Source: Denitrobacterium sp024691475
GTDB lineage: Bacteria; Actinomycetota; Coriobacteriia; Coriobacteriales; Eggerthellaceae
Reading direction: 5' to 3'
DNA length: 7,822 nucleotides
Assembly (NCBI GenBank): GCA_024691475.1
Contig: JAILNP010000069.1
Span: 1 to 7,822 of the forward strand
A program made the position numbers and the translations under genes. The notes beneath the pieces are model-generated. The model ran no database searches. It was not told where the DNA came from and saw only the letters and a list, made by a program, of their open reading frames with translations. Numbering within the stretch: the first letter of the stretch is position 1; each line of letters starts with the position of its first letter. Shown here piece by piece: positions 6,432-7,822 of the stretch.

Positions 6432-6476
6432 GATGCACGTATGGAGCTGTTGCTACACCAACCCCATACGTGCATC
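6432..6476 (-). terminator. Candidate terminator hairpin overlapping the hydrolase stop codon
   Basis: GATGCACGTATGG (6432-6444) and CCATACGTGCATC (6464-6476) form a perfect 13-bp inverted repeat. The 19-base loop contains the TAG stop of the minus-strand hydrolase gene, and the right arm lies inside its last codons. Read in the hydrolase direction the stem is followed by TCTATACTTTGG, only moderately T-rich. A terminator or 3'-end stabiliser for the hydrolase mRNA is the simplest reading. Confidence 0.5.
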
Positions 6477-7238
6477 AATATCGGCAAGCACGCGGCCATG
6501 CAAGCTCGAACCCGCATCGAACAACCACTCCTCGTGCTGCATGTCGTAACGCATGAGGTCGAGCTGCCTGAAGTGCTTGCGGTAACGCATCTCGTATTTC
6601 GGTCCCATCTTCACCGCGTATATCACGTGGAAGGTCGTTCCTTCCACGTGGATGGGCGCGTTGAGCGGCGTGAGCACGTCGCTTTTGTACTGGCTCATCG
6701 CCGTCGCCTTCGACACGCTTGCCAGGCTTTCGGCCCAGACTTCCATGAATGCGCGCATGCCCGCGGATTCGCCGTCCTTCTTGGGCGGATAGATCCAGTT
6801 GATAAGGCGCTCACGCTTCTTCGCGGAATGGCCGGCAGCATACACAAGGTGGCCAATAGCGAACGTTTGCAGCGCCGCGCCCACGCGTCCCGCCTGGTCC
6901 AAATCGGAGCTGCCAATGAACGCGTGGTCGATGTGAATGTGCTCGCGCTGCACGAGCAAGCCCACGAAGCTACCGCCTAGCGATGAACCATACGCGCCAT
7001 CAACGCGACCGCCATGGCGTTCCATAATGTAGCGCTCGATCTTTTCGGTCACGGTTATCATGTCGGGGAATTCGGAGGCAGGGTCGCCATCGAACCCATC
7101 GTAATCAACGGCAATGACATGGTACCGCTGCTCGAAATGCCCCATCACCGTCGAGAAGTTCACGCGCCACGTGCAGCACGTCCCCGGCAGCAAGAGCAAC
7201 GTCTTCCCGTGCTCCAATCCGCGCTCTTCGAATCGCAT
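6453..7238 (-). CDS. Alpha/beta-hydrolase fold protein, substrate unknown
   Basis: A 261-residue protein with the alpha/beta-hydrolase layout: a beta strand and oxyanion-loop region TLLLLPGTCCTW (13-24), a second strand HVIAVDYDGFDG (40-51) and the nucleophile elbow G84-S85-S86-L87-G88, with S86 the probable nucleophile. A lid-like helical region covers about 115-185. The catalytic His is probably H235 (MQHEEW). The acid is unclear, because the strand where the Asp usually follows reads FHVIYAVKMGPKYE (203-216) without an Asp; E216 is possible. There is no signal peptide, so it is probably cytosolic. The ATG at 7238 is chosen because the protein then begins just before the fold; the open frame upstream to 7370 encodes a basic, unrelated stretch in the intergenic region. 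The ribosome binding site is poor (AGCGAGA). It is monocistronic in this window and converges on the chaperone gene. Confidence 0.85.
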   Translation of the reverse strand: MRFEERGLEHGKTLLLLPGTCCTWRVNFSTVMGHFEQRYHVIAVDYDGFDGDPASEFPDMITVTEKIERYIMERHGGRVDGAYGSSLGGSFVGLLVQREHIHIDHAFIGSSDLDQAGRVGAALQTFAIGHLVYAAGHSAKKRERLINWIYPPKKDGESAGMRAFMEVWAESLASVSKATAMSQYKSDVLTPLNAPIHVEGTTFHVIYAVKMGPKYEMRYRKHFRQLDLMRYDMQHEEWLFDAGSSLHGRVLADIDARMGLV

Positions 7239-7268
7239 GGTGTAGTCTCGCTTTCGTCGTTTTTGACT

Positions 7269-7296
7269 AGCATACGCCCACAAGCTGCGCAAACAA
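7269..7296 (-). promoter_or_regulatory. Candidate promoter of the hydrolase gene
   Basis: On the minus strand, TTGTTT (7296-7291) is followed after 16 bp by TATGCT (7274-7269), which lies 30 bp before the hydrolase ATG. The hexamers match 3 and 4 of 6 consensus positions, and the spacing is close to optimal. The assignment is tentative. Confidence 0.35.
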
Positions 7297-7439
7297 CCAG
7301 GATAGGCAAACCTAACGCGACGCACAGAACCCTGGACGGTGAAGCGCACTGCGCAGTCCCCTGCCGCCACCGGGAGGGGTAAAATAGGGACTCGTCAATC
7401 ACTGGGAGTGCGCGGCCCACACGATAGAACGGACGGAAT

Positions 7440-7822
7440 ATGTTCATACTCGAAGGGCCCTACGCATCGGACATCATGCTCGACTGGCTCGAAGCATCGC
7501 AGCACCCCACGCTCAGCAACGCATTTGCGCAAGAGGTCACCGCCAAGGGACGTACGCTCAATCTGGTAGACCCCGCAGACGCCGCCGCACGCATTGATGC
7601 AGGCGAACGCTTATACAGCAGCTCGGAAAGCGCCCTGGAATGGGTACTCGCCAACGTTCACGACGAACACCTGCTGCGTTGCATTCGACTCTGCAAGGAC
7701 AAGGCCGAGACGCGACGCGCCCTCGCAACGGTAGACCCCACGTTCTTCTTCCGCGAATGCACCATGGAAGAGCTCCTGGCAATCAACCCGGGCGAGCTTC
7801 CATTTCCCCTTGTCGTGAAGCC
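7440..7822 (+). CDS. ATP-grasp family protein, N-terminal part (truncated by the window edge)
   Basis: An open frame of 127 full codons runs off the right edge without a stop. Residues 1-80 (MFILEGPYASDIMLDWLEAS...) resemble the small pre-ATP-grasp domain. CKDKAETRRAL (85-95) fits the D-K-x-x-x-R-x-x-L helix that precedes the ATP-grasp domain, and PFPLVVKP (121-128) fits the strand whose Lys contacts ATP. Such enzymes ligate a carboxylate to an amine or thiol using ATP; the substrate here is unknown and the Mg/ATP-binding half is outside the window. The start ATG at 7440 follows GGACGG at short spacing. A good -10 hexamer TAAAAT lies at 7380-7385 but with no recognisable -35; a palindrome ACTGCGCAGT sits just upstream at 7348-7357. 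Divergent from the hydrolase across 201 bp. Confidence 0.75.
   Translation, partial: MFILEGPYASDIMLDWLEASQHPTLSNAFAQEVTAKGRTLNLVDPADAAARIDAGERLYSSSESALEWVLANVHDEHLLRCIRLCKDKAETRRALATVDPTFFFRECTMEELLAINPGELPFPLVVK

Noticed and set aside
7239..7370. N-terminal extension of the hydrolase by 44 residues
   Set aside because: The extension is basic, unlike any signal peptide, and includes the probable promoter region. The fold begins just after the ATG at 7238.

Overview
The window is ordinary bacterial chromosome, roughly 60 % GC by eye. Its gene content suggests an anaerobic actinobacterium of the class Coriobacteriia, probably Eggerthellaceae. The reasons are a Tat-exported molybdopterin oxidoreductase with its own FeS, NrfD and chaperone genes, a divergent TetR regulator, and the style of the surrounding proteins. 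The taxonomic placement is inference from recognised protein style, not a database result.

Layout. Positions 1-322 (minus) hold the N-terminal 107 codons of a type 1 isopentenyl-diphosphate isomerase (idi), which runs off the left edge. Positions 491-1060 (minus) encode a TetR/AcrR-family regulator. The 212-bp gap at 1061-1272 separates it from a divergent plus-strand operon and contains a very strong dyad (1194-1228). The operon consists of a Tat-signal molybdopterin catalytic subunit (1273-3735), a ferredoxin-like subunit with sixteen cluster cysteines (3739-4356), an NrfD/PsrC-type membrane subunit (4367-5560) and, after a 77-bp gap with a stem-loop, a TorD-family chaperone (5638-6252). 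A 200-bp convergent intergenic region follows, with a perfect 16-bp inverted repeat (6279-6294 / 6383-6398) around 88 bp. A second 13-bp inverted repeat overlaps the end of the next gene, a minus-strand alpha/beta-hydrolase (6453-7238). Positions 7440-7822 (plus) hold the start of an ATP-grasp protein that runs off the right edge.

How the genes work together. The four-gene operon encodes a complete membrane-bound respiratory oxidoreductase of the DmsABC/PsrABC architecture. The folded catalytic subunit should be exported by Tat together with its FeS partner. The NrfD-like protein would exchange electrons with menaquinol, and the TorD-like protein would guard cofactor loading before export. 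The substrate cannot be read from the sequence. The Mo-ligand position by hand alignment has neither the Ser of DMSO reductases nor the Cys of polysulfide/periplasmic nitrate reductases, but a candidate Asp. The TetR gene is the obvious candidate local regulator. The idi, hydrolase and ATP-grasp genes show no evident functional link to the operon.

No insertion sequence, CRISPR array, tRNA, rRNA or phage gene was seen. No stretch over 300 bp lacks a gene. The most unusual signals are the 35-bp dyad before the operon, the inverted-repeat element after torD, the unassigned Mo ligand, and a sharp patch of raised GC3 inside the catalytic-subunit gene.
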